A stretch of 64,000 nucleotides of DNA from Chthoniobacteraceae bacterium (GTDB taxonomy: Bacteria; Verrucomicrobiota; Verrucomicrobiia; Chthoniobacterales; Chthoniobacteraceae): NCBI GenBank assembly GCA_947476045.1, contig CANJNZ010000008.1, forward strand, positions 21,406-85,405, given 5' to 3'. The translations under genes were made by a program, and so were the position numbers. The notes under the pieces were generated by a model. That model was not told where the DNA came from. It saw nothing but the letters and a program-made list of their open reading frames with translations, and did no database searches. This document shows, piece by piece, positions 34,856 to 44,243 of the stretch; positions within the stretch are counted from its first letter, which is position 1; each line of letters begins with the position of its first letter.

Positions 34856-37075
34856 GTGGTTGTGCACAAACGTTACTACGCCCGCGTGCAAAAGCAGACA
34901 CCATCTCCATTTGTCGAATGGATCGCCCGCAAACTCGGGGCGGGCATCGCCCGACTCATCTATAAAGTGGACGCGCATGGCGTGGATTCATTGCCCGAAG
35001 GTGGCTTCCTCCTTTTGCCGAATCACCTCACGTGGGTGGATGCCATCGTCCTCCAATTAGCCTGCCCGCGGCCGATTCGATTCATTGTGTGGGAGGAAAT
35101 TTATAAAAAACGTCACCTCCAACCCCTCTTTCGACTCATCGGCACATTTCCGATTTCGGACAAACATGCGAAGGACTCAATCCGTGCTGCGGCAGAGTTG
35201 ATTCAGCAGGGAGAAGTCGTCTGCATTTTTCCCGAGGGTGAGCTTTCGCGCAGCGGAACGCTAAACCGCCTCAAGCGCGGCTACGAAATCATCGCGCGGC
35301 AAGCGAAATGCCCGGTCATCCCGGTCTGGATGGATCAACTTTGGGGGAGCATATTCAGCTATCGTGGAGGGAAGTATTTTTGGAAATGGCCGCGCAAATT
35401 TCGCTATCCGGTGACTGTTGCATTCGGAGATCCGTTGCCCGCTAAGGCCGCTGATGTCGCTACTGTGCGCCAGTGTTTTCTCGAACTCGGTGAATACAGC
35501 TACTCGCGTCGTCCATTTCTCAAGGGGCATCTCGCCGAGGCCTGCGTGTCTGGGTTAAAAAAGAATCCCGGTGACGTGGCCATCGTGGATGGCATGGATG
35601 GCAGCACGCTCACGCGCGGACAGCTTCTCGCTGCAGGGCTCGGCCTTAGTCGTTGGGTGCGCGCGAATGTTGCGGAGAAGCGCGTGGCCATTGTCATCCC
35701 GCCGGGAAAGGGCGCGGTGATTGCGAATCTTGCGGTGCTCCTCGCCGGCAAAGTGCCGGTGAATTTGAATTTCACCGCTGGTCGCGCTGCTTTGGAGGCC
35801 AGCATTCGCAAGGCTGGAGTTCGCTTTTGTTTCACTGCGGGGATTGTGCGTGGAAAATTAAAAGATTTCCCGTGGCCGGAGCGCGTCGGCCTGCTCGAAG
35901 AGATTATCCCCGCCGTTCGCGGGAAGATCATCGAATGGGGCATCCTTTCAAAAATTCTCCCTTCGCGCTGGCTCGCACGACTCGCCGGGATTCCGGGCGT
36001 GGGAGATCGCAGCGAGGCGTTCCTCCTTTTCACCAGCGGCAGCAGCGGCGAGCCGAAAGGCGTTGCGCTCACACATCGCAATCTCCTCGCGAACACCAAC
36101 CAGTTTGGCGAGATGCTCGACCTCGGACGCGAGGATGTGATCCTCGGCGCACTCCCATTCTTTCACAGTTTTGGTGCGACCGTCTGTTTGCTGTTCCCGC
36201 TCATCGAGAGCGTGAAACTCGTGAGCTACCCCAACCCGCTCGAAACCGCGAAGTGCGCAGCGCTCATTTCAAAATACGGGGCCACGCTCCTGCTCGCGAC
36301 GCCCACTTTCCTGCGTGGCTACATGAAGCGCGCCGAGCCGGAGCAATTGCGATCCATTCGTCTAGTCGTGACGGGCGCGGAAAAACTCCCTGACGAACTC
36401 GCAGACGCATTTCGCATGCGGTTCGGTATCGAAATCATGCAGGGCTACGGACTCACTGAAACTTCACCAGCCGCATCGTTCAATCTCCCGACGCTCAGCG
36501 ACACTGAGCAGCCGACGAATCGCCGTGGCACCTGCGGAAAACTCGTTCCAGGACTTGCTGCTCAAATTCGCGAACCGGAAACTGGTGCGCCCCTTTCCCT
36601 GCACGAAAAGGGGATGCTCTATTTCAAAGGCGCGAATGTTTTTGATGGATACCTCGGCGACATCGAGCGCACCGCCGAAGTTATCAAAGACGGATGGTTC
36701 CGCACAGGCGACCTCGCGCGTTTCGATGAAGATGGTTTCCTCATCATCGAGGGGCGGCAGTCCCGTTTTTCAAAAATCGGCGGCGAAATGGTGCCTCATG
36801 AAACCGTCGAAGCTCACATAGTCACGGCTCTCGGACTGACTGCGGAAGGCGAGCGCATCGTCGCAATCACCAGTGTTCCTGATGAAGCGAAGGGGGAGGC
36901 GCTCGTTCTGCTGAGCACGCGCGATTTTGAAATCCAGGAACTGCGCACTAAACTAACCGCCGCGGGACTTACCAATCTCTGGATTCCAAAGCGTCTGCAG
37001 CGCGTCGAAAAAATCCCGATTCTCGCCAGTGGAAAACTCGATATCCAAGGCTGTAAAATTCTTGCCGGGACATAG
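34856..37075 (+). CDS. Acyltransferase / acyl-ACP ligase fusion (Aas-like)
   Basis: A 739-residue two-domain protein. The N-terminal half is a PlsC-type acyltransferase (HLTWVD, the HxxxxD motif, about residues 57-62; FPEGELSRSG). The C-terminal half is an AMP-forming ligase (FTSGSSGEPKG, YGLTETSPA, WFRTGDLARFDEDGFLIIEGR). E. coli Aas recycles lysophospholipids with the same two activities. It lacks the transporter domain some relatives carry. The GTG start at 34856 is 29 bases after topB. The related lipid gene fabZ-like lies two genes on. Confidence 0.88.
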   Translation: MVVHKRYYARVQKQTPSPFVEWIARKLGAGIARLIYKVDAHGVDSLPEGGFLLLPNHLTWVDAIVLQLACPRPIRFIVWEEIYKKRHLQPLFRLIGTFPISDKHAKDSIRAAAELIQQGEVVCIFPEGELSRSGTLNRLKRGYEIIARQAKCPVIPVWMDQLWGSIFSYRGGKYFWKWPRKFRYPVTVAFGDPLPAKAADVATVRQCFLELGEYSYSRRPFLKGHLAEACVSGLKKNPGDVAIVDGMDGSTLTRGQLLAAGLGLSRWVRANVAEKRVAIVIPPGKGAVIANLAVLLAGKVPVNLNFTAGRAALEASIRKAGVRFCFTAGIVRGKLKDFPWPERVGLLEEIIPAVRGKIIEWGILSKILPSRWLARLAGIPGVGDRSEAFLLFTSGSSGEPKGVALTHRNLLANTNQFGEMLDLGREDVILGALPFFHSFGATVCLLFPLIESVKLVSYPNPLETAKCAALISKYGATLLLATPTFLRGYMKRAEPEQLRSIRLVVTGAEKLPDELADAFRMRFGIEIMQGYGLTETSPAASFNLPTLSDTEQPTNRRGTCGKLVPGLAAQIREPETGAPLSLHEKGMLYFKGANVFDGYLGDIERTAEVIKDGWFRTGDLARFDEDGFLIIEGRQSRFSKIGGEMVPHETVEAHIVTALGLTAEGERIVAITSVPDEAKGEALVLLSTRDFEIQELRTKLTAAGLTNLWIPKRLQRVEKIPILASGKLDIQGCKILAGT

Positions 37076-37141
37076 AGGCGCGAAGCCCCTGAAAATTTCA
37101 GCCTTTGCCTAACGACTTATTAAACAGCATTATCACTGCCC

Positions 37142-37618
37142 ATGAAATTACGCATCCTCACAGCGCTGCTTTCCGTCATCGTTCTCGCCGGTTGCCCAAG
37201 TCTCGAACGCAAGCCAGATAAAACGAAGGCAAAGGGCCCGCATGAAACCGACAAGCCGCCCATTCCTACGAAGGATCAAAGCGGGGATGTAACTTTTCAA
37301 AGCTTCGTGGGCCGGCTCCGCACAGCAGTAGAGCGCCGCGACCTCCCTACGCTTTCGCAAATGATGTCGAAAGATTTTGGCTACCGATGGGATCCAGCAC
37401 CGACCGACGAAAATCCCTTTACTTACTGGGACACGCAGAATCTTTGGGCCGAACTCCAGGGACTGCTGCGGGATAAGTGGGTGCCTTACGACGGCTTCAT
37501 GGTAGTTCCGCCACAACTCGCGCTTGATGAAAACTACGGCGGATATCGAGCGGGTGTAAAAATGGTGAACGGAAGCTGGCAGTTCGCCTATTTCGTCCCT
37601 GCGCCGCCGGTGCAATAG
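37142..37618 (+). CDS. Hypothetical lipoprotein
   Basis: A 158-residue protein with a signal sequence ending in the lipobox LAGC (residues 15-18), a Lys/Pro-rich linker (20-45) and a globular domain of about 105 residues (FQSFVGRLRTAVERRDLPTLSQMMSKDFGYRW). The domain has the feel of an NTF2-like or SnoaL-type fold, but this is a guess. It lies between the Aas-like and FabZ-like genes. Confidence 0.75.
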   Translation: MKLRILTALLSVIVLAGCPSLERKPDKTKAKGPHETDKPPIPTKDQSGDVTFQSFVGRLRTAVERRDLPTLSQMMSKDFGYRWDPAPTDENPFTYWDTQNLWAELQGLLRDKWVPYDGFMVVPPQLALDENYGGYRAGVKMVNGSWQFAYFVPAPPVQ

Positions 37619-37677
37619 TGACTGGATCGTATTCATTGAATCTGCGCATTCCGCGCTGATGTCCAACATATATCCCG

Positions 37678-38100
37678 ATGCCTGAAACAGCTGACACAAA
37701 CCCCATCGCGCTCGGGTTGCCGCACCGGGAGCCGTTTATTTTTGTCGATGCAGTCCTCGCACACACTCCGGGTGAAAGCGCGGAGTGCGTGAAAATATTT
37801 CCTCTCTCAACGCCATTTTTTGCGGGCCATTTCCCCGGAGACCCGCTTGTGCCGGGCGTGATTCTGGCCGAAGCGCTCGCTCAGACCGCGGGCCTTGCCG
37901 CAGGGCAGTCGGGGCGCGCTTTTCGTCTCACTGCTTTGAAATCGATGAAGTTTCCATCGGCGGCTAGACCGGACGAGGAACTGCGTCTGTATGCCCGCAA
38001 AGTCGCAGCCGTTGGAGGGCTTTGGCAATTCGAGTGTCGTGCAAGCGTGGGCGATCGAGTCGTCGCCGAAGGTGTGGTGGTGCTGAGTGAGGTTTTGTAG
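37678..38100 (+). CDS. FabZ-like beta-hydroxyacyl-ACP dehydratase
   Basis: A 140-residue hot-dog-fold protein. The FabZ catalytic His51 and Glu65 are in FAGHFPGDPLVPGVILAEALAQTAG, and the N-terminal LPHREPFIFVD matches the family. It could be the housekeeping FabZ or a specialised dehydratase; the neighbours (Aas-like enzyme, lipoprotein) hint at envelope lipid use, and lpxC/lpxA are not beside it. Its stop touches the stop of the convergent gene with no base between them. Confidence 0.85.
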   Translation: MPETADTNPIALGLPHREPFIFVDAVLAHTPGESAECVKIFPLSTPFFAGHFPGDPLVPGVILAEALAQTAGLAAGQSGRAFRLTALKSMKFPSAARPDEELRLYARKVAAVGGLWQFECRASVGDRVVAEGVVVLSEVL

Positions 38101-40362
38101 TTAGAAATCCAGCGGGGCGCGCGGGATATCCAGATCAAATAATTCACCCCACGGGCCGGATGCGATCACTTGCACCGAGTTACGCCACGTTTCGCGCGAG
38201 CGCGGCCATTTTTCAATTTCGAGTGGGCCGTAGTAAAGGTAGTGGACGCCCAGTTCCGCTGCATTGAGGCGCCAGATGTCCACGCCGTTCATCAGTTCGC
38301 TCAAGTTGACGCTTTCATTGTTGTAAATGATGCCGTGGCTTTTCAAATGACCCTCGTAACCGAGGATGACTTTACGTCCATTGAGCAACAATGGGTGCTG
38401 GTAATGCGGGGCAGTCGCGAACGGCTCAGTAATGGGAATGTTACGCACGGCTGCCGCCACGGCGTCGAGTGTTGAGCAGCGTGCGATTTCATATCCTTGC
38501 TGTGTTCCGCCCAAGCCTCCGAGCAGTCCCACAAATCCGGAGAAGAACAGCAGCACGCAGATGCCCCATTTCTGCCAGCATTTCCATCGTGCGATGAGAT
38601 GCTCCCACAAAAACGGCAGAACAATCAGCCACGCCCAGATCATGATCTTCGTGTTGTCCCATGCCCATGGGGCGAATTTCACATTACAGCACAGGAAAAA
38701 GAGAAACAGCCCCGGCAGCACAAAGGCGGCGCGCCAGAGCGAAGCGTCGCGTCGCCGTGCGTATTGCACGAGCAGTGTGAGAAGCACGATGGTTGCGATG
38801 AGCAGCGGCAGTGAGTTCACGCGCAGTTGCGGCGCTTTTTGCTCCCAGTCGTGGAGCATGGTTAGCAAGCCGTCTAAAATACTGATGGCTGCAAAGCCGA
38901 GCAGCACCCAGCGCAGGCCAAAGTCGCGTTTGCGCCGGATATGCAACATCACGCTGCAAATCAGAGCGGCTAGAGCTGCGATATGAGCGACTGTATTGCG
39001 CGTGATTGCATCTTTGATTGGATAAAAGAAATTCGCCCAAGTGTCGCCTTGATAGCTCGTCCACAAGCCGAGCAGCGGCGTGATGAAAACGAACGCCAAT
39101 GCGCAGGTCCAGACGTATTTTGCCGCGAGAGCGCGGCTCCACATGACTCGCAGCAGCGCGAGTGCGAGCGCGGCGGCCACGAAGGGCCATGCGCCGAAAT
39201 TTCCCAGCCAGAATAGAAGAAACTGCCCGTGAGGTGCGATGGGCTCTGCCGCTGGCATTGCCTTCACGAAAGACTGCCATGCCTGCTGGGTTTGTGTGTC
39301 ATTCACCATCCAGCCTGGCTGCCATCCCAACACTTCGGAGCTCGGGCGGGGCGGGGGATTTTCAAATTGTCCCATGTTGCCCCATACAGGCAGTGCGTTC
39401 GTCTGAAACATTCCCATCGTTATCCAGACGAGCACGCTTGCGGGGATGAGCGCAGCGCTGACCAGACCAAATATCTTCAATCTCGCGGTCGCTTGCGCGA
39501 TGAAGAACGCCACGAGCATGAACGAGAGCGCGATGAACGTGTGCATGTGGAAAAACGGCATCGCTGCGTAGAGCAGCAACTCGCCGGCAAAGGGCATCCG
39601 CCAGCCGGTATTTCCCAAAAAGAATCGTGTCCGCCACGAACTGAGCAAAAGCAAGCCGGCGGGCAGTGCGTAAAGAAAACCGCGCTGAGTGACGAACAAG
39701 GCGAGTGGGAGGCTCTTCCACGCTGCGTCAAACTTCAGATTCCCTGCGTAGTCTTGAAAAAAGGGCTCTCCGGCCTCGCGAAAGAACGTTGCGAAACCGA
39801 GCAGACCTGCGCCGCATAGAAAGCCCATGAGTGTGAACGCTCCGCCCCAGCGCCAAAGCGCAAGGCCTGTGAGAATCGCCCCGCCGAGCCCCACGAAAAC
39901 GAGTCCGCGTTCGACATCCATGCCTGCGAGAGTGAGCAGGCTGTTGAAGAAATCCGTGCCCGCCGCGTAGGTCAGTTTGCCCAATGAATAAATAGGGCTG
40001 TCCGGCCAGAATGGCGCGCCATTCGCAAAATAGCGGATGAATGCAATATGCAGCGGAAGATCGCCGAGATTGTTGGGTGACAGCACGCGCAACTCGTCGC
40101 CCTGCCGGAAGACGAGCCACAAAAAGGCGCGCAGACTAAACAGTGCGAAAAGAACGACTGGCGCCCAGCCCCAGCCGCGTGGTTTTTCAAGATGCGCAGA
40201 CTCTTTCCGTGCAACCCAGAGGCCATATGCGCCGACGATTATTCCGCCAGTGAGTGAGAGCGCCGCAGAGGTCGTGTCGAGATGCCCGTTCTTCCAGCCA
40301 AGCAAAAGCCCGAGCAGCACAGAGCTGCTCACTGCATAAAGAATCGCTGCTACGTATTTCAT
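38101..40362 (-). CDS. Large polytopic membrane protein, possible GT-C glycosyltransferase
   Basis: A 753-residue protein with about 14 membrane helices and an extracytoplasmic C-terminal domain of about 100 residues (LLLNGRKVILGYEGHLKSHGIIYNN). The first large loop (SPNNLGDLPLHIAFIRYFANGAPFWPDSPIYSLG, read here in parts) carries an acidic motif where GT-C enzymes hold their catalytic Asp. It is co-translated with the Agl23-like gene upstream (ATGA overlap). A lipid-linked sugar transferase is plausible; family not recognised. Confidence 0.7.
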   Translation of the reverse strand: MKYVAAILYAVSSSVLLGLLLGWKNGHLDTTSAALSLTGGIIVGAYGLWVARKESAHLEKPRGWGWAPVVLFALFSLRAFLWLVFRQGDELRVLSPNNLGDLPLHIAFIRYFANGAPFWPDSPIYSLGKLTYAAGTDFFNSLLTLAGMDVERGLVFVGLGGAILTGLALWRWGGAFTLMGFLCGAGLLGFATFFREAGEPFFQDYAGNLKFDAAWKSLPLALFVTQRGFLYALPAGLLLLSSWRTRFFLGNTGWRMPFAGELLLYAAMPFFHMHTFIALSFMLVAFFIAQATARLKIFGLVSAALIPASVLVWITMGMFQTNALPVWGNMGQFENPPPRPSSEVLGWQPGWMVNDTQTQQAWQSFVKAMPAAEPIAPHGQFLLFWLGNFGAWPFVAAALALALLRVMWSRALAAKYVWTCALAFVFITPLLGLWTSYQGDTWANFFYPIKDAITRNTVAHIAALAALICSVMLHIRRKRDFGLRWVLLGFAAISILDGLLTMLHDWEQKAPQLRVNSLPLLIATIVLLTLLVQYARRRDASLWRAAFVLPGLFLFFLCCNVKFAPWAWDNTKIMIWAWLIVLPFLWEHLIARWKCWQKWGICVLLFFSGFVGLLGGLGGTQQGYEIARCSTLDAVAAAVRNIPITEPFATAPHYQHPLLLNGRKVILGYEGHLKSHGIIYNNESVNLSELMNGVDIWRLNAAELGVHYLYYGPLEIEKWPRSRETWRNSVQVIASGPWGELFDLDIPRAPLDF

Positions 40363-41993
40363 TGCGCGCCCTCCGTTCCCTCGATCCGCACGCGGGGGTG
40401 AAACTCCGGTTCGCGATGCTCAATCACAGGACGAAAACGTTCCGCCGAGAGAAAAAGCCAGGAGGGAGTGCCGTAATCGCGCGGTAAATACGCCTCTTTA
40501 AAATAGATGCCGAGCAACTGGGGCTCCACCTCGGCGATGCGATCCTCCGGCACCAGCAGGAAGTCTGCGTCGTAGTGCTCGGGGCTTTTGTCGTCATCTA
40601 CAAAGTGCACGTTTGGCCAGTCCGCAAGCAGCCAGCTCAGCGGAAAGCGTTCGCCATAAACATAGCCGTGCAGGTAGCGGTTCATCGTGTCCCGGGCCTC
40701 CAGTCCATGCAGCCGGTCGAGCAGTTTATTGATATCCCAGGTGGTCTGCACGTAGGCGTAGCGGCGTCTGTCGTTTGTGGGATTGATGCGCGAGCGGCCC
40801 GGTGCGCCAAAGTTCAGCCGCCATGCATCGAGCGTCGGCTGGGCGAGCATGGCTGTCATCAGCACCGTAACCGCCATATTCCCTGCATGGCTGCAAAGTC
40901 GGTGCGCCATCCATCCTGTGACGATGAAAAGCGGCGGCAGCACCGTCAGCAGGCACCATGGCGTTTTATATGGAATCAGCGAGTAACCCGCAAACGACGC
41001 GACACCGAACAGCATAAAAAATCTCAGCGAACGCGAACGTGCAGGCAGCACGATGAACGGTGTGGCTATGAGTCCGAGGAGTGCGGGCCATTCATAGTCG
41101 AGGAGCAGTTTGGCAAAATAATACACATCCTTGTGGTGCTCCTGTTCTGTGCCGGGGCCTGTCGCGTGTCCCTTCTGCATCATCGGCCCCCATGTTTCCC
41201 AAAGCCCCGTAACCCCGCTCCAGTCCATGCCGAAGCCGGAGTAAAAGGCGATGACGATTCCGATGCACATGGCACCAATACGTAGCACATCCCGCCTGCC
41301 AGCCTGTGCTGCTGCGGGTAACTCCGTAGAAGGTTCTTCGTATCTTTGCTGCAAAGGGAGAAAGAGTGAGGCGGCATTTGGGCGGTCGGCGGGAGTGAGT
41401 CGTGCAGATTGTGGCGCTAATTGCTCCAGCAGCCACACGCCACCCAGCGCGAGCGCTGCAGCTATCCAATGCACGGCATAGGTTTCTTTTGTGAGGACCA
41501 TGCCTGCGAGTCCGAGCCCGAGTGCCCATACATCGTTGGTGCTGCGCCGCCGGGCGCAGCCAAAACCGCCGAGGCATGCGAGCATCGTAAAGAATGGCAG
41601 CCATGATTCGTGAATCGCATAGCGCGCGTAAAAAATCATCGCGGGCGAAAGCGCCATCGCCAGCGCCGCAATCGCCAGCGCGCGGAATGGCAGGAAGCGC
41701 CGGAAGGCAAACAGCAGTGCGACGCTCGCGGTGCTGATGAGCACGGTCGGCATCCGCAGCGCCCATACGTTACGCCCGAAAAGCTGTTGTGATGCAAACA
41801 GCACGTAGAAATGAAGCGGCCCGTGAAAGTTGTCAGGCCGGTAGTGGTAGCAGCCATCCGTGCGCATACCGTCAATGAGCGAGCCATTCACTCCCTCGTC
41901 GAAATGCACCGGCTTGTAATCAAGGGCCCACACGCGCACTGCAAAAGCGAGCGCGACAATGAGTATAGACAGCCATTGCTGACGTGTTGTCAT
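40359..41993 (-). CDS. Agl23-like GT-C membrane protein (TIGR03663 type)
   Basis: A 544-residue protein with about 11 helices and a soluble C-terminal region. The N-terminal loop has the GT-C acidic motif in KPVHFDEGVNGSL, and HYRPDNFHGPLHFYV is typical of the TIGR03663/flippase-activity-associated group. These proteins use polyprenyl-phosphate sugars in the outer leaflet. It forms an overlapping pair with the 753-residue protein and is divergent from a Dpm1-like GT2 that could supply the donor. Confidence 0.8.
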   Translation of the reverse strand: MTTRQQWLSILIVALAFAVRVWALDYKPVHFDEGVNGSLIDGMRTDGCYHYRPDNFHGPLHFYVLFASQQLFGRNVWALRMPTVLISTASVALLFAFRRFLPFRALAIAALAMALSPAMIFYARYAIHESWLPFFTMLACLGGFGCARRRSTNDVWALGLGLAGMVLTKETYAVHWIAAALALGGVWLLEQLAPQSARLTPADRPNAASLFLPLQQRYEEPSTELPAAAQAGRRDVLRIGAMCIGIVIAFYSGFGMDWSGVTGLWETWGPMMQKGHATGPGTEQEHHKDVYYFAKLLLDYEWPALLGLIATPFIVLPARSRSLRFFMLFGVASFAGYSLIPYKTPWCLLTVLPPLFIVTGWMAHRLCSHAGNMAVTVLMTAMLAQPTLDAWRLNFGAPGRSRINPTNDRRRYAYVQTTWDINKLLDRLHGLEARDTMNRYLHGYVYGERFPLSWLLADWPNVHFVDDDKSPEHYDADFLLVPEDRIAEVEPQLLGIYFKEAYLPRDYGTPSWLFLSAERFRPVIEHREPEFHPRVRIEGTEGAQ

Positions 41994-42102
41994 ACGATGG
42001 GCAGTGCGAGTGAAATTTTCTCAGCGCCTGCGTGGGCGCCTTTGTAGTGGATTGGCATGTGTCTTTGACCGATGGCCCGCCTGACGCTAGGCGTGATGCC
42101 GA

Positions 42103-42846
42103 ATGTCAGGTGCGCCATTTCTATCGCTCGTCATCCCCGCCTACAACGAGGCGCAACGCTTGGAAGCGAGCTTGCGTGCATTGCGCGAGCATCTCGCCAG
42201 TGCAAACGTATCGCATGAAGTTGTCCTCGTCGTCGAGCGGAGCAGCGACGGCACCTTGGAACTAGCGCGGCGACTCACCGAGGGGCAAGCCGCGTTTCGC
42301 GTCATCGGAAATGAAAAACAACTTGGCAAAGGCCACGCCGTCCGCACCGGAATGCTCGCCGCGCACGGCGAAATCACCTTTTTTATGGATGCAGACCTCT
42401 CCACGCCGCTGGAGGAAATCGCCACCTTCCTCGCATTTTTCGACGCACACGCCGAGGTGGACGTGCTGATTGGCAACCGCGCCCACGCACAGAGCGAGAT
42501 TTTGAAAAGACAAAGCATCGTGCGCCGCAAGATGGGGCAGACATTTAACGCAGTCCTGCGCGCCATCGTCGGAATCCGCATCGCCGACACGCAATGCGGC
42601 TTCAAGGCGTTCCGCCGTGCCGCACGCGAGGCGATCTTTTCGCGCCAGAAACTCGACGGTTTCGCTTTCGACGTCGAGGTGCTCCTGCTCGCTGAAAAAC
42701 TCGGCTGCCGCGTCGCCGACCTGCCCGTGCAGTGGAGGAACGCCGAAGGCAGCAAGGTGCACATGATCCGCGACTCGTTCCGAATGTTGCGCGATGCGCT
42801 GCGTGTGCGCCGCATCGTCGAGGAAACGATGAGGAAGAAGATGTAA
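42103..42846 (+). CDS. Dolichyl-phosphate-sugar synthase-like GT2
   Basis: A 247-residue cytoplasmic glycosyltransferase of family 2 (FLSLVIPAYNEAQRLEASLRAL; DxD motif FMDADLSTPLEE; ADTQCGFKAFRR; FDVEVLLLAEKLG). This matches Alg5/Dpm1-type enzymes that put a sugar on polyprenyl phosphate. The usual DGSxDGT is ERSSDGT here. It starts 109 bases from the divergent GT-C pair and 51 bases before gltX. Confidence 0.85.
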   Translation: MSGAPFLSLVIPAYNEAQRLEASLRALREHLASANVSHEVVLVVERSSDGTLELARRLTEGQAAFRVIGNEKQLGKGHAVRTGMLAAHGEITFFMDADLSTPLEEIATFLAFFDAHAEVDVLIGNRAHAQSEILKRQSIVRRKMGQTFNAVLRAIVGIRIADTQCGFKAFRRAAREAIFSRQKLDGFAFDVEVLLLAEKLGCRVADLPVQWRNAEGSKVHMIRDSFRMLRDALRVRRIVEETMRKKM

Positions 42847-42897
42847 TCAGACACTCACTTGCCACGCGCTTCCGCTTTCTCCACGCTCCGCCGTCTT

Positions 42898-44223
42898 ATG
42901 TCAGATTCCGTTCGCGTCCGATTCGCTCCATCGCCCACCGGCTACCTACATGTCGGTGGTGCGCGCACCGCGTTGTTTAACTGGCTTTTCGCGCGCCATT
43001 GCGGCGGGACGTTTGTCCTGCGCATTGAAGACACGGACAAAGCCCGCAACACCGACGAAGCGATGCAGGCCATCTTCGACGGAATGAAATGGCTCGGGCT
43101 CGATTGGGATGAGGGCCCGCACAAGGGTGGGGAGCACGGGCCGTATTTCCAAAGTCAGCGCGAAGACATCTATCTCCGCTATTTTGAAAAGCTGCGTGAC
43201 GGTGGCTTTTTGTATGAGGACGGCGGCGCGTGGCGTTTTCGTTTTGCGCGCAAGCGAATCGTCATGGACGACCTTGTTTGTGGGCACGTCGAAGTAGATA
43301 TGGCGGACGCTGCGACGCATCCTGACATGACGATCCGGCGTCCCGATGGCGGCTGGATATTTCATTTCGTAAACGTCGTGGACGACATCGAGATGGGAAT
43401 CACACACGTCATCCGTGGCGACGATCACCTCAGCAACACACCGAAGCATCTCCAGCTTTTCGAAGCACTCGCCGTCGCTCCGCCGCGTTACGGGCACATT
43501 CCGCTCATTCTTAACGCCGATGGCAGCAAGATGAGCAAACGCGACACTGGGAGCGCGGTCGGCTGGTATGAAGAGAACGGTTTTCTCCCCGCAGCCGTGC
43601 GCAATTTCCTCTGCCTCCTCGGCTGGAATCCCAAGAACGATCAGGAGCTTCTCGACATCAACGAAGTCGTGCAGCTCTTCGACGTGGCGAACATCAATCG
43701 CAAAGCCGCTGTGTTTGATTTGGCGAAATGCGAGTGGATGAACCAGCAATACATCCTCCGCATGACGCCCGATGAACTCGCCGCCGCCGCCGAGCCTGTT
43801 TTGGCGAAAGCGGGCATCCCCTTTGGCACGCGCGCAGCACTTGCGCCCGTCCTCGCTCTGGTTCGCGAACGCATCAAGCGACTCAGCGAAATCCCTGCGT
43901 GGGTGGATTACTTCTTTGCCGATGAAGTGGTTTTCGATCCCGAGGCTGTGGAAAAAGTTTTCCGAAAGCCGGGAGCGATGGATCACCTTCGCGCACTCAC
44001 CACTGGTTTTGCGGCCATCGCGGAGTGGACTTCACCCGCCATCGAGGCGGAGCTGAAATCCTGCGCCACCATCGGGGGCGTGAAAGTCGGGGAGTTTGTC
44101 CACGTCGCCCGAGTCGCCGCCACGGGACGCACCGTCGGAGCGAGCCTCTACCACACGCTCGAAGTGCTCGGCAAGGCGCGCACGCTCGCGCGTTTCGAGC
44201 GAGCACTGGCGATGCATTCGTGA
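42898..44223 (+). CDS. gltX: Glutamyl-tRNA synthetase
   Basis: A 441-residue class I synthetase that charges tRNA-Glu. The HIGH motif appears as FAPSPTGYLHVGGART and KMSKS as GSKMSKRD. It is somewhat short for GltX, with a compact anticodon-binding domain. I chose ATG 42898 because the conserved N-terminus starts directly there; the ORF is open to 42859. Whether it is discriminating or not cannot be judged from sequence. aroE follows after 20 bases. Confidence 0.95.
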   Translation: MSDSVRVRFAPSPTGYLHVGGARTALFNWLFARHCGGTFVLRIEDTDKARNTDEAMQAIFDGMKWLGLDWDEGPHKGGEHGPYFQSQREDIYLRYFEKLRDGGFLYEDGGAWRFRFARKRIVMDDLVCGHVEVDMADAATHPDMTIRRPDGGWIFHFVNVVDDIEMGITHVIRGDDHLSNTPKHLQLFEALAVAPPRYGHIPLILNADGSKMSKRDTGSAVGWYEENGFLPAAVRNFLCLLGWNPKNDQELLDINEVVQLFDVANINRKAAVFDLAKCEWMNQQYILRMTPDELAAAAEPVLAKAGIPFGTRAALAPVLALVRERIKRLSEIPAWVDYFFADEVVFDPEAVEKVFRKPGAMDHLRALTTGFAAIAEWTSPAIEAELKSCATIGGVKVGEFVHVARVAATGRTVGASLYHTLEVLGKARTLARFERALAMHS

Positions 44224-44243
44224 GTTTCGGAGATGCGATTCCC

